Shown: positions 9,102-17,906, numbered from the stretch's first letter. The stretch is DNA of 64,000 nucleotides from CAVZVW01 sp963778845 (GCA_963778845.1 CAVZVW010000009.1:1550001-1614000), one strand, 5' to 3'. Numbers and translations are program-made. The notes: generated by a model not told the origin, from the sequence alone.

Positions 9102-10571
9102 ATGACCACGACCTCCCCATCCCCGGTGGACCCATCCCCGGTGGACCCATCCCCGGTGGACCCATCCCCGGTGGACCCATCCCCGGCGGGCCCATCCCCG
9201 GTGGGCCCGGACTGGCCGCACGTGGACACCTCCTTGCCGGGGCCCCGCAGCGCAGACCTCCTCAGCCGCAAGGACGCCGTGCTGTACGGGCCGCTGCGCG
9301 ACGCCGACACCATCCCCGTCGTCCTCGACAGCAAGCGCGGGCACCTGCTCACCGACGCCGACGGCAACGTCTTCGCCGACCATCTCAGCGCCTGGGGCGC
9401 TGCTCCTTACGGCGCCCAGCCCCCGACGGTGCGAACGGCCATGACCCAGGCCTGGGACCGCTACGGCATGGAGATCGCGATGTACCTGGCCAGCGAGCCG
9501 GTGGTGGCCCTGGCCGAGCGGCTCGTCGCGCTGGCCCCACCGGGCATCACCCGGGCCGTGCCCACGGTGACGGGCACCGAGGCCGTCGAAGGCGCGGTGA
9601 AGCTGGCCCGCGCCGTCACCGGCCGATCGATCATCCTCGGCTTCCTGGGCCAGTACCACGGCGAGTCGACCTACCTCGCCGCCGCGAGCTCGACCGACAT
9701 GCCCGGCAACACCGCGCACAACGCCGAGTTCGTGCCGGGCCTGGTGCTCGCGCCCTACCCGAACCGCTTCCGGACCCCGTTCCACCGCGGGCCGGGCCCG
9801 TTCGACGACACGCTGTACCTGGACTATCTCGAGCGTTGGGTGCTGCGCCATCAGGTGGAGCCCCAGCAGGTGGCCGGCGTCCTCATCGAGCCGGTCGCGG
9901 GTGAGGGCGGCATCCTCGCACCCTCGCAGGCGTTCTGGGACGGGCTGGTGGAGCTGTGCCGCCGGTGGGACTGGATGCTGATCCTCGACGAGGTACAGAC
10001 CTGCCTCGGCCGCTGCGGTGAGGTGTTCGCCTCCCAGCTGTGGGGTCTGCAGCCGGACATCCTTCTGCTGGGCAAGGGCATCACCGGCGGCGGCCAACCG
10101 CTGGCCGCGATCCTGGGCACCGACAGGGTGCTGGCCGACTCGCATTGCCACCTCGGCGGCACCTACGCCTGGGAGCCGGCGGCGTGCGCCGGCGCCCTGG
10201 CCGGGCTGGACCTGCTGGCCGACCCGGCCCTCCTGGCGAACACCCGGGCCTTGCAGGCCATCGCACTGGACGAGCTGGGGCCGCTCGTGAACGAGGTCGA
10301 GCAGCTGGGCGACGTCCGCAGCATCGGCGCCTGGGCGTGCCTGGAGTTCGTCACCGACAAGGCGAGCATCGAACCCGCTCCGGCGTTCCAGACCGCCGTG
10401 CACCACGCCGCCCTGCGCCGCGGGGTGCTGGCGATCAGCGAGCCGAGCAAACCGCTCTACCGCATGCAGCCGGCCCTGACCATGGAGCCGGACCTCTTCG
10501 CCTGGTCCTGCCGCCAGGTCGCACAGGCCGTTCGCGACGTCGCCGCGAACCCGCCCGCGGAGCAGGCGTGA
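9102..10571 (+). CDS. Class III pyridoxal-phosphate aminotransferase
   Basis: 489 aa from the ATG preceded by GGAGGG; a GTG at 9066 overlapping the permease is the alternative. The fold-type I core is clear: GTEAVEGAVKLAR, LILDEVQTCLGRCG with the PLP-binding Asp, and LLLGKGITGG with the likely Schiff-base Lys at about residue 325. It resembles the glutamate-1-semialdehyde/omega-amino acid branch (aspartate aminotransferase family protein). The first ~35 residues are a Pro-Ser-Pro-Val repeat made by a 15-bp tandem repeat and are probably disordered. Its place after the importer suggests it moves the amino group of the imported compound or of its product to a keto acid. The true substrate cannot be read from sequence. 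Confidence 0.85.
   Translation: MTTTSPSPVDPSPVDPSPVDPSPVDPSPAGPSPVGPDWPHVDTSLPGPRSADLLSRKDAVLYGPLRDADTIPVVLDSKRGHLLTDADGNVFADHLSAWGAAPYGAQPPTVRTAMTQAWDRYGMEIAMYLASEPVVALAERLVALAPPGITRAVPTVTGTEAVEGAVKLARAVTGRSIILGFLGQYHGESTYLAAASSTDMPGNTAHNAEFVPGLVLAPYPNRFRTPFHRGPGPFDDTLYLDYLERWVLRHQVEPQQVAGVLIEPVAGEGGILAPSQAFWDGLVELCRRWDWMLILDEVQTCLGRCGEVFASQLWGLQPDILLLGKGITGGGQPLAAILGTDRVLADSHCHLGGTYAWEPAACAGALAGLDLLADPALLANTRALQAIALDELGPLVNEVEQLGDVRSIGAWACLEFVTDKASIEPAPAFQTAVHHAALRRGVLAISEPSKPLYRMQPALTMEPDLFAWSCRQVAQAVRDVAANPPAEQA
9117..9206 (+). repeat. 15-bp tandem repeat, 6 copies, in-frame
   Basis: Six consecutive units of CCATCCCCGGTGGAC (last two with small changes) encode repeated Pro-Ser-Pro-Val-Asp at the N-terminus of the aminotransferase. 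Unit length is exactly five codons, so copy-number change keeps the frame. Confidence 0.95.
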
Positions 10572-10587
10572 GCACCGCGGAGCGGGT

Positions 10588-13068
10588 ATGAGCACGGCGG
10601 AGCTGCCCTCTCGTGCCGAGGTGGTCGTGGTGGGTGGCGGGAACATCGGGTGCAGCATCGCCTACCACCTCACGCGCCTGGGTCGCCGCGACGTCCTCCT
10701 CCTGGAACGTCACGAGCTGACGTCCGGCACCACGTGGCACGCGGCCGGGCTCATCACGTGCGCGGGGATGGTCGACGAGACGTCGCTGTGGATGAGCCGC
10801 TACTCGCGCGACCTGTACTCGCGCCTCGAGGCCGAGACCGGGCACTCGACCGGGTTCCGGCCCATCGGCCACATCCACCTGGCGACGAACGAGCACCGGC
10901 TGGAGACGCTGCGGCGCGAGGCGGGGTTCGTCCGCGGTTTCGGCGTCGACAACGTCGAGCTGTCCGCCACCGAGGTGGCGGGGCTGTGGCCGATCGGGGA
11001 CACCAGCGACGTGCTCGCCGGGTTCTACATCGCCGACGAGGGCCGCGCCGACCCCGTCGGGGTCGCGACGTCCATGGCCAGGGGCGCTCGGCAGGCCGGC
11101 GCGACGATCGCCGAGGGTGTGTCGGTGACGGGGTTCGAGCGCGCCGGGGACCGGGTGGTTGCCGTGCTCACGGACCGGGGCAGGGTCGAGTGCGACACGG
11201 TGGTGCTGGCGGCTGGGCTGTGGTCGCGCCAGCTCGGCGCGCTCGCCGGCGTGGACGTGCCCCTGCAGGCGGCCGAGCACTACTACGTGCTCACCGACCC
11301 CGTCGACGGCGTGCACCGGGACCTGCCGGTGGTCGAGGACCCCGACCGTTACGCCTACTACCGTGAGGAGGGCGGCGGCATGCTCGTCGGCCTCTTCGAG
11401 CCGGTGGCCGGTCCGTGGCGGGTGGACGGCGCGCCGGCCGACTTCGCGTTCGGGACGCTGCCGCCGGACGTCGACCGGGTGGCCGAGTGCCTCGCCGGCG
11501 CCATCGCCCGCATCCCGCGGCTGGCCGACGCCGGCATCCGGACTTTCTTCTGCGGCCCCGAGAGCTTCACCGCCGACGTCCACCCCCTGCTCGGCCCGAC
11601 CCCGGAGGTGGCCAACGTCGTCGTCGCGGCCGGGCTGAACTCGTTGGGGATCCTGCTGGGCGGCGGGGTCGGCAGCGTGATCGCGTCGTGGGTCGTGGAC
11701 GGCGTGCCGCCGGTCGACGTCGCCCACTACAGCATCGAGCGGGCACTGCCCCACGAGGCGACCCGGCGGTTCCGGCGCGAGCGCACGGTGGAGCAGCTCG
11801 GCGTCCTGTTCGGGGACGGCGCGTTCCCGACGTTCCAGCCCCGGACGGCGCGCGGCGTCCGCCGCTCGCCGCTGCACGGGCGCCTCGAGGCCGCCGGGGC
11901 GCGCTTCGGCGTCTCGGCGGGATGGGAGTACCCGCAGTGGTACCTTCCGGCCGACGCCGCGGCCGCCGGGCGCCGGGCCGAGGACGTATCCGTGTGCCCG
12001 TCATGGCGACGACAGGAGTCGTTCGCCTACACCGCGGCCGAGCATCACGCCGTCCGGGAGTCGGTCGGTCTGCTCGACATGAGCCTCATGTCGTCGTTCA
12101 CCGTCAGCGGGCCGGACGCTGCGTCGCTGCTCGACCAGCTGAGTGCCGGGGCGGTCGACGGGCCGGTCGGCCGCGTGGTCTACACACCATGGCTGGACCC
12201 TCGCGGCGGCATCGTGGCCGACGTCACCGTCACCCGCACACGTGACGAGGGCTTCCTCGTCGTCTGCTCCGATGTCACGCATCGCCGGGTCGAGACGATG
12301 CTGCGCCGCGGCGCGCTTGCCTCGCCAGGCACGACGGTGCGCGACGTGACGAGCGCCCGCGCGCTGATCTGCGTGCAGGGCCCGCGGTCGCGCGAGCTCC
12401 TGGCCCGGCTGAGCCCCGACGACGTGGGCGACGCCGCACTGCCCTACCTGTCCGCCCGCAGGCTCGAGGTCGGCTACGCCCGTTGCCTCGTCCTGCGGGT
12501 CACCTACGTCGGCGAGCTCGGCTACGAGCTGCATGTGCCGGCCGACCTCGCCGTCAGCGTGTGGGACGAGCTGGTGGAGGCGGGGGCGGACCTGGGCGTT
12601 CGGCCCGTGGGGCTCGACGCGATGAGCAGCCTTCGCCTGGAGAAGGGCTACCGCGACTTCGGGCTCGACATCGACAACACCGACAACCCGGTGGAGGCAG
12701 GGCTGGGCTTCGCCGTCGCCTTCGACAAGCCCGCCGAGTTCACGGGCAAGGCGGCGGTCCTGGCGGCGCGGGGGGAGCGCTCCCGCCGGATGGTCCACGT
12801 CCTGCTTCGCGACCCCGAACCGGTGCTGTTCGGTGGGGAGCCCCTGCTGTGCGGTGGCCGGTGGGTGGGGTATGTGCGAGCCGGGGCGTTCGGGCACACC
12901 CTGCGCGCCTCAGTCGGGCTCGCCATGGCAGAGCACGCCGAGGGGGTCACGGCGGCGTGGCTGGCCGGGGACGGCTTCGAGGTGGACGTCGCGGGCGAGC
13001 GCGTGGCGGCGCAGGTGAGCCTTCGCCCGTTCTACGACCCCGACCGGTTGCGGGTGCGGGGGACGTGA
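10588..13068 (+). CDS. Dimethylglycine/sarcosine dehydrogenase-like flavoprotein with C-terminal GcvT domain
   Basis: 826 aa. The N-terminal half is a DAO-type FAD domain (VVVVGGGNIGCSIAYHL). GTTWHAAGLIT follows, in which His51 aligns with the histidine that carries covalent flavin in dimethylglycine dehydrogenases. A bridging region leads to an aminomethyltransferase (GcvT) domain from about residue 430 (HAVRESVGLLDMSLMSSFTV), ending in typical GcvT-C strands. Family members oxidise N-methyl groups and pass the one-carbon unit to tetrahydrofolate in the second domain. This is the best indication that the module handles methylated amines. The start region looks duplicated: GTGAGCACCGCGGAG at 10568 and ATGAGCACGGCGGAG at 10588 are near copies, the first opening a seven-codon frame that ends on the real ATG. 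Confidence 0.9.
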   Translation: MSTAELPSRAEVVVVGGGNIGCSIAYHLTRLGRRDVLLLERHELTSGTTWHAAGLITCAGMVDETSLWMSRYSRDLYSRLEAETGHSTGFRPIGHIHLATNEHRLETLRREAGFVRGFGVDNVELSATEVAGLWPIGDTSDVLAGFYIADEGRADPVGVATSMARGARQAGATIAEGVSVTGFERAGDRVVAVLTDRGRVECDTVVLAAGLWSRQLGALAGVDVPLQAAEHYYVLTDPVDGVHRDLPVVEDPDRYAYYREEGGGMLVGLFEPVAGPWRVDGAPADFAFGTLPPDVDRVAECLAGAIARIPRLADAGIRTFFCGPESFTADVHPLLGPTPEVANVVVAAGLNSLGILLGGGVGSVIASWVVDGVPPVDVAHYSIERALPHEATRRFRRERTVEQLGVLFGDGAFPTFQPRTARGVRRSPLHGRLEAAGARFGVSAGWEYPQWYLPADAAAAGRRAEDVSVCPSWRRQESFAYTAAEHHAVRESVGLLDMSLMSSFTVSGPDAASLLDQLSAGAVDGPVGRVVYTPWLDPRGGIVADVTVTRTRDEGFLVVCSDVTHRRVETMLRRGALASPGTTVRDVTSARALICVQGPRSRELLARLSPDDVGDAALPYLSARRLEVGYARCLVLRVTYVGELGYELHVPADLAVSVWDELVEAGADLGVRPVGLDAMSSLRLEKGYRDFGLDIDNTDNPVEAGLGFAVAFDKPAEFTGKAAVLAARGERSRRMVHVLLRDPEPVLFGGEPLLCGGRWVGYVRAGAFGHTLRASVGLAMAEHAEGVTAAWLAGDGFEVDVAGERVAAQVSLRPFYDPDRLRVRGT

Positions 13069-13078
13069 AGGTGGTCGC

Positions 13079-14146
13079 TCAGAGGGTGCAGCCCACCAGG
13101 ACGGGCTCGGGCACCAGCTCCACGCCGAAGCACTCCCGAACGCCCTCACGCACCTCCCGGGCCAACGCGAGCAGGTCGTCCGCGGTCGCGTGGCCCCGGT
13201 TGGTGAGGGCCAGAGTGTGCTTGGTCGACAACGCCGCGCGGCCCGGCAGGCCGTGGCCCTTGCCGAAGCCGGCGTGCTCGATGAGCCACGCCGCGCTGAC
13301 CTTGACGAGGCCCTCGCCCATGTCCCAGCGGGGTAGCCCCTCCGGCATGCGCTCGGCGGACTGCGACGGCAGCACCGGGTTGGTGAAGAACGAGCCTGCG
13401 CTCCACGTGTCGTGGTCGGCGGCATCGAGCACCATGCCCTTGCGAGCGCGCAGCGACAGCACGGCATCGCGGACCTCGGCCACCGGCGCGCGCCCGCCCG
13501 GCTCGACGCCGAGAAGCTCCGTGAGCTCGGTGTAGCCCAAGGGTCCCGACAGGTCGGCGATGCGCAGCTGGAACGTGGCCTCGAGCACGACGAAGCGGGG
13601 ACCACCTGCCACCTGCTCCGCCTTGAACCGTGAGCCCCGGTAGGCGAGCTCACAGTCGGCGTTCGCCAACGTGCGCACCCTGTGCTGCTGGCGGTCCCAC
13701 AGGCGCACGCTCGCCAACGTCTGAGCGATCTCCTGGCCGTATGCGCCGACGTTCTGCACCGGCGTCGCCCCGGTGGAGCCCGGGATCCCCGACAGGGCCT
13801 CGACCCCCGACCAGCCCTCATGCACGGCGAGCGCGACGACGTCGTCCCACGGCTGCCCCGCGGCGACCCTGAGGAGGACGCCGCCGCAGGCGTCCTGCGA
13901 CTCGACCTCGATGCCCGTGGTGGCCACCTGGACCACCGTGCCCGGGAACCCCTGGTCAGCGACCAGCAGGTTCGACCCGCCGCCGAGGAGGAGCATCGGC
14001 TCGTGCGACTCGTCGCACGAGCGAACGGCGTCGATCACCGCATCGGTGGTCGTCGCGCAGGCCAGGTGACCTACGGGGCCCCCCACCCGCAGGGTGGTCA
14101 GGTCTGCGAGCCGGACCGTCGCGCTCGGCGCGGAGCTGTCGGGCAC
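13079..14146 (-). CDS. murB: UDP-N-acetylenolpyruvoylglucosamine reductase
   Basis: 355 aa, GTG start. It carries the MurB signatures TTLRVGGPVGHL near the N-terminus, LLLGGGSNLLVAD (FAD pyrophosphate), GIPGSTGATPVQNVGAYGQE, the YRGSRF loop and a C-terminal VREGVRECFGVELVPEP. The enzyme reduces UDP-GlcNAc-enolpyruvate with NADPH to make UDP-MurNAc for peptidoglycan. The YRGSRF loop and length fit type I MurB. Its 5' end overlaps the 3' end of the MFS gene by about 49 bp, so they are probably cotranscribed with hadA and hadB. Confidence 0.96.
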   Translation of the reverse strand: MPDSSAPSATVRLADLTTLRVGGPVGHLACATTTDAVIDAVRSCDESHEPMLLLGGGSNLLVADQGFPGTVVQVATTGIEVESQDACGGVLLRVAAGQPWDDVVALAVHEGWSGVEALSGIPGSTGATPVQNVGAYGQEIAQTLASVRLWDRQQHRVRTLANADCELAYRGSRFKAEQVAGGPRFVVLEATFQLRIADLSGPLGYTELTELLGVEPGGRAPVAEVRDAVLSLRARKGMVLDAADHDTWSAGSFFTNPVLPSQSAERMPEGLPRWDMGEGLVKVSAAWLIEHAGFGKGHGLPGRAALSTKHTLALTNRGHATADDLLALAREVREGVRECFGVELVPEPVLVGCTL

Positions 14147-15450
14147 TCGTCCACGCTATCGGTCGTGGACGAGCGACCCGCCAAGGCCCTGCGGGTCAGG
14201 GGCCGCGCCGCGCCGGCTGATGCGACCGCGACCGCGGCGGCCACGAGCACGGTGCTCATCGCGCGGACCACACCGACGTTGTCGGCGAGCAACCCCATCG
14301 TGGGCGGCCCGACGAGGAACGCCGCATACCCGACAGTCGCGACCACGCTGACCCGCGCGGCCGCACGGGAGGGGTCGTCCGCCGCCGCGCTCATCCCCAC
14401 CGGGAAGGCCAGAGCGGTGCCCAGACCCCAGGCGAGGATGCCGCCCGCCGCGATCGGCAGCCCACGCCAGGTGCCCCCCGCGGTGCCCCCGGCGACGACC
14501 AGCAGGACGCCCATCGCCGTGGAGCCGGCCCCCGCCCGCAGTACGGCGACCCTCCCCCACCGGTGCAGCACCCCCGCACCCGCGAGGCGCCCGGCCGTCA
14601 TCGCCGCGACGAACAGGCCGAAGCCAGCGGCCGCGACGGCGTGGTCCACCCGGTAGCCGTCCACGAGCCCGACGGCCAGCCAGTCGTTGGCCACCCCCTC
14701 CGAGAACGCCATGGACAGCACGAACAGCCCCACCACCAGCGTGCGAGGCTCGCGCCAGGCAGCCAGGGTGCCCGAGCCACGACGGGTCCGCCGGCCCGGC
14801 TCGAGAGCGGCGGGCCCGGCGACGGCGGGCGCGGCGCCGGCGGGCTTCACTGAGCCCGGGTCGGCGCCCGCCGGTGACGGGCCGAGGAAGCGGCGCGTCG
14901 ATGCCGAGACGAGCGCAGCGGCCAGGACGGCGACGACGGGCAGATGCACGGCGACGGGGACATGCAGCGCGGCCGCCAGGGCCCCGATGGCCGCTCCGGC
15001 GACGGTGCCGAGGCTGAACACCCCGTGCAGCCGGGGCATGAGGTGGGCACCCAGGCGGTGCTCGACGTCCGCCCCCTCGACGTTCATGGCGACGTCCCAC
15101 GTCCCGGAGCCCGCCCCCACGGCGAAGAGGGCGGCCATGAGCACGCTCACCTGACCGGCCAGGCCGACGACCGCGACCGCAGCGCAGGCCAGCAGACCGA
15201 AGCCGAGCACGGTGCGGGACGGGCCGAGGCGGTGGACGACGGGTCCGGCCGCAGGCAGCGCGGTGACCGCGCCGCACGACCCGGCCAGCAGTACCAGCCC
15301 CAACCCGCTCGGCGTCAGGTGCATGTCGTCCCGGATGGCGGGGATGCGCGCGATCCAGCTCGAGAGCAGCAGCCCGTTGACGGCGAACACGACGCCGACT
15401 GCCGTGCGCGCGGCCCGAAGCCGCGCCGGCGAGTCCTCGGGGGAGGTCAG
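14098..15450 (-). CDS. MFS transporter
   Basis: Up to 450 aa. About twelve hydrophobic segments, the RLGPSRTVLG and RWGRVAVLR loops after helices 2 and 8, and a central Pro/Ala/Gly-rich linker identify a major facilitator protein resembling sugar/YbjJ-like members. The start is unresolved. No ATG, GTG or TTG exists in frame between the hadB coding region and the first helix. A CTG overlaps the hadB TGA at 15448-15450, and the first internal GTG (15390) would trim helix 1. I give the CTG position as the outer limit. The gene lies between hadB and murB, an operon position that says nothing about its substrate. Confidence 0.8.
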   Translation of the reverse strand: MTSPEDSPARLRAARTAVGVVFAVNGLLLSSWIARIPAIRDDMHLTPSGLGLVLLAGSCGAVTALPAAGPVVHRLGPSRTVLGFGLLACAAVAVVGLAGQVSVLMAALFAVGAGSGTWDVAMNVEGADVEHRLGAHLMPRLHGVFSLGTVAGAAIGALAAALHVPVAVHLPVVAVLAAALVSASTRRFLGPSPAGADPGSVKPAGAAPAVAGPAALEPGRRTRRGSGTLAAWREPRTLVVGLFVLSMAFSEGVANDWLAVGLVDGYRVDHAVAAAGFGLFVAAMTAGRLAGAGVLHRWGRVAVLRAGAGSTAMGVLLVVAGGTAGGTWRGLPIAAGGILAWGLGTALAFPVGMSAAADDPSRAAARVSVVATVGYAAFLVGPPTMGLLADNVGVVRAMSTVLVAAAVAVASAGAARPLTRRALAGRSSTTDSVDECPTAPRRARRSGSQT

Positions 15451-15875
15451 GGCAGCCGCACCAGCACCTGGGCGCGCCCGAGCACCTTGCTCCCGGCGCT
15501 GGTGGCCGTGACGTCCACGCGGACGGCGCGACGCTCGTCGTCCTTCTCCGCGACCGTCCCCGCGACCTCGACGACGGCCCCCACACCGTCGTCCGGGACG
15601 ACGACCGGCCGCGTGAAGCGCACGCTGTACTCCAGCACCGCGCCCGCGTCGGCGCACCAGTCGGTGACCAGCCGGCAGGCCGTGGCCATCGTGAGCATCC
15701 CGTGGGCGATCACGTTGGGCAGACCCACCTCGCGGGCGAACCGCTCGTTCCAGTGGATCGGGTTGAGGTCCCCGCTGGCGCCGGCGTAACGCACGAGGTC
15801 GACGCGCCGCAGCGGGTAGCCGACGGCGGCGATCACGTCGCCCACGGCCACGCCGTCGAAGGTCGGTGCGCTCAC
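15447..15875 (-). CDS. hadB: MaoC-type (3R)-hydroxyacyl dehydratase subunit, HadB-like
   Basis: 142 aa, GTG start. A single hot-dog domain with the hydratase-2 motif YAGASGDLNPIHWNE holds the catalytic Asp and His, followed by AHGMLTMA. In mycobacteria HadB is the catalytic partner of HadA or HadC in fatty-acid/mycolate elongation. In other actinobacteria this gene pair next to rpmG is conserved without mycolates, so a general fatty-acid or acyl-CoA dehydratase role is likely. It follows hadA by 3 bp. Confidence 0.92.
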   Translation of the reverse strand: MSAPTFDGVAVGDVIAAVGYPLRRVDLVRYAGASGDLNPIHWNERFAREVGLPNVIAHGMLTMATACRLVTDWCADAGAVLEYSVRFTRPVVVPDDGVGAVVEVAGTVAEKDDERRAVRVDVTATSAGSKVLGRAQVLVRLP

Positions 15876-15878
15876 CGG

Positions 15879-16328
15879 TCAGGCCTCCCCGCCGCGGACG
15901 ACGATCGTCGAGCTCACCGTGCTGACCGCCGCCCCGGCCGCATCGGTGATCTCCACGCGCGTGGTGACCATGGCGTGCCCACCGGCCTCGCGCACGCTGT
16001 CGACGTGCAGGGTCGCGACCAGGTGGTCGCCGGCGACGATCGGCCGGTGGTGGACGAAGCGCTCCTCGCCGTGGACGACGCGGCTGTAGTCGATGCCGGA
16101 CTCGGGGTCGGCGACCACCTGCACCTCGCTGCGCTGCGCGACGACCACGGCGAACGTGGGGGGCGCCACGAGGTCGGCATGGCCGAGCGCCCGCGCGGCG
16201 GCGAGGTCGTGGTGCGTGGGGTCGCTGCTGCCGATCGCCGAGGCGAACTCGCGGATCTTCTCCCGGCCGACCTCGTACACCGCGGAAGGCGGGTACACGC
16301 GACCGGCGATGTCGGGGTTGACGCCCAT
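15879..16328 (-). CDS. hadA: MaoC-like hydratase partner subunit, HadA-like
   Basis: 149 aa. A FAS1-type dehydratase half with PPSAVYEVGREKIREFASAIG at the start, APPTFAVVV in the hot-dog helix and a VHGEERFVHHRPIVAGD strand, all typical of HadA/HadC. It lacks the full Asp/His catalytic motif seen in HadB, as expected for the structural partner. It sits between rpmG and hadB in one minus-strand operon. Confidence 0.9.
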   Translation of the reverse strand: MGVNPDIAGRVYPPSAVYEVGREKIREFASAIGSSDPTHHDLAAARALGHADLVAPPTFAVVVAQRSEVQVVADPESGIDYSRVVHGEERFVHHRPIVAGDHLVATLHVDSVREAGGHAMVTTRVEITDAAGAAVSTVSSTIVVRGGEA

Positions 16329-16342
16329 GGCCGGGCGACGGC

Positions 16343-16513
16343 TCAGCGGGTCTCTCGGTGCGGGGTGTGCTTGCCGCAGCGCGGGCAGAACTTCGCGAGC
16401 TCCATGCGGTCGGGGTCGTTGCGGCGGTTCTTCTTGGTGATGTAGTTCCGCTCCTTGCACTCGGTGCACGCCATGGTGATCTTCGGGCGGACGTCCTGGG
16501 TCTTGCTGGCCAC
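16343..16513 (-). CDS. rpmG: 50S ribosomal protein L33
   Basis: 56 aa from a GTG (VASKTQDVRPKITMACTECK). Two CxxC pairs (CTEC and CPRC) make this the zinc-binding form of L33. The length is normal for the family. It lies directly downstream of tRNA-Met and upstream of hadA, the usual actinobacterial order. Confidence 0.97.
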   Translation of the reverse strand: MASKTQDVRPKITMACTECKERNYITKKNRRNDPDRMELAKFCPRCGKHTPHRETR

Positions 16514-16705
16514 GGCAGGCGCCTTCTCTCGGCTCGGGAGGGACCACGTGCTGGAGCCCGCCGGCGGGCACAGCACAGCGCGCGCCCGCTCGGGCACGAG
16601 GTTAGACGATACGCCGCCGAGCCGACCCGGGTCGAATCGAGCAACCCCGGCTCGTGAGGGCGTCCTCGCCCCGGGTCGGGGACCCCGTCGGCATGCGGGG
16701 CTTGG

Positions 16706-16778
16706 TAGCGGAGGCCGGACTTGAACCGGCGACACAGCGATTATGAGCCGCTTGCTCTACCGACTGAGCTACTCCGCC
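16706..16778 (-). tRNA. tRNA-Met (anticodon CAT)
   Basis: 73 nt, CCA not encoded. The cloverleaf reads on the minus strand with acceptor GGCGGAG paired to CTCCGCT (one G-U pair), D-arm GCTC...GAGC, anticodon loop CTCATAA and T-arm GCCGGTTCAAGTCCGGC. First base pair and context suit an elongator Met tRNA rather than the initiator. Confidence 0.95.
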
Positions 16779-16813
16779 GTGCGGTGGCGACGCGCGCGAG
16801 CCTCCACCGTCAG

Positions 16814-16886
16814 AGCCCCAATAGGGAATCGAACCCTAGACCTTCTCCTTACCATGGAGACGCTCTGCCGACTGAGCTATTGGGGC
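16814..16886 (-). tRNA. tRNA-Thr (anticodon GGT)
   Basis: 73 nt on the minus strand. Acceptor GCCCCAA/TTGGGGC, anticodon stem TCTCC/GGAGA with loop ATGGTAA (anticodon GGT) and T-arm TAGGGTTCGATTCCCTA all pair well. It is the first tRNA of the tRNA-Thr/tRNA-Met/rpmG cluster. Confidence 0.96.
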
Positions 16887-16971
16887 GACGACGGCTCAGG
16901 GTACACGGCGCCCGGTTGCGCCCGGAAATCTGTTCCACCTCGGGCGGCCGAGCGTCTTTCATCGCGGTCTC

Positions 16972-17232
16972 ATGGCTCCTCAGGTGGGACAGACTGGTCC
17001 CGTGGCGGCGCCGGAGGTCTTCTGCCGCAACTGCGGGGTGCGGTTGCGGCGGCTGCTCGGCGGCTGGCACCACACCCTGAGCCTGGGACCGCTGGTCTGT
17101 CAGCGACCCGAGCCGGAGGGCTCCGAGCCGAGGGCCTGTGCTCCGGAGCCGGGTCCGCCGGAGCCCGGTCCGCCGGAGCCTGGTGGTCCGGACGCACGGC
17201 GCCCGACGGTGGACCCGCCGCGCTCGGAGTAG
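16972..17232 (+). CDS. Possible small zinc-ribbon protein (doubtful)
   Basis: An 86-codon frame starts MAPQVGQTGP and contains FCRNCGVRLRRLLGGWHHT. This resembles the one-knuckle CxxCG plus WxH pattern of small actinobacterial zinc-ribbon proteins. The rest is Pro/Glu-rich and overlaps, antisense, the C-terminal tail of the membrane protein at 17100-17906, where a 15-bp repeat makes both strands look ordered. No ribosome-binding site is evident. It may be a chance frame. Confidence 0.3.
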   Translation: MAPQVGQTGPVAAPEVFCRNCGVRLRRLLGGWHHTLSLGPLVCQRPEPEGSEPRACAPEPGPPEPGPPEPGGPDARRPTVDPPRSE

Positions 17233-17906
17233 GCCGCGTCGGCGCCGGCGTCGGCCAGCAGCCGCGCCACCGCCAGGGGCAGGACGACGCCGTAGGCGAC
17301 CTGGAAGACCACCTGTGCGGTGAAGAGCTGGTCGACGACGCCCACGAGGGATGCCGCAGCCACCAGACCGGCCACCAGCTGGGCCAGGGCCAGGACCATG
17401 GGAACCGGCTCGCGGTAGGTCGCCGCGAACCAGCCCGCGTAGGCGAGCTGCATCGCGAAGAGGGTGGCGCCGAACGTCATGTGGGCCCAGTTGAAGAACG
17501 TGCTGAGCGTGTACGGCGTTGCCAGCAGACCGAGCATGAGGACCGCTGACGCGACGAGCGCGCGACGGGTCATCACCAGGGGGCGCGAGCTGTCCGGGAG
17601 GGTGGCTGCCGCTCTGACGAGCAGGGCGACGACGCACAGCACGCCGAGCCCGAACGGAACCACCGTCTGCCGTCGAACGCCGAACCAGCTCAGACCGTTG
17701 GTCTCGGTCTCAGGCGCGAAGTCGATCAGTGAGCAGATCGCGATCGTGGCGACGAGGACCAGGAGAACCAGCCGCAGGTCCACGAGCGCTGCGGACGCCG
17801 TCCGCGCGGCTTCGCGGGGACGCCGCAGCTCGCCGCCGCGGCCGGGCTCGGCGGAACGCTCGGGGCCACTCGAACGACCGGGGTCTTGGGGCGCGGGTGG
17901 ACGCAC
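17100..17906 (-). CDS. Multi-pass membrane protein of unknown function
   Basis: 268 aa, GTG start. A charged, Pro/Arg-rich N-terminus of about 35 residues is followed by six likely membrane helices (for example LVLLVLVATIAICSLIDFA and VVPFGLGVLCVVALLV). A Gly/Ser/Pro tail at the C-terminus is encoded by a 15-bp tandem repeat. No family motif is recognised. It stands alone between tRNA-Thr and a small Ala/Thr-rich protein gene on the same strand. Confidence 0.7.
   Translation of the reverse strand: MRPPAPQDPGRSSGPERSAEPGRGGELRRPREAARTASAALVDLRLVLLVLVATIAICSLIDFAPETETNGLSWFGVRRQTVVPFGLGVLCVVALLVRAAATLPDSSRPLVMTRRALVASAVLMLGLLATPYTLSTFFNWAHMTFGATLFAMQLAYAGWFAATYREPVPMVLALAQLVAGLVAAASLVGVVDQLFTAQVVFQVAYGVVLPLAVARLLADAGADAAYSERGGSTVGRRASGPPGSGGPGSGGPGSGAQALGSEPSGSGR
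17143..17187 (-). repeat. 15-bp tandem repeat, 3 copies, in-frame
   Basis: Three copies of CCGGAGCCGGGTCCG (the third diverged), read on the minus strand as Gly/Ser/Pro repeats at the C-terminus of the membrane protein. Confidence 0.85.

Noticed and set aside
9117..9206. Tandem 15-bp repeats as a possible CRISPR-like array
   Set aside because: Units are directly adjacent without spacers, are in-frame with a coding region, and no cas genes are present.
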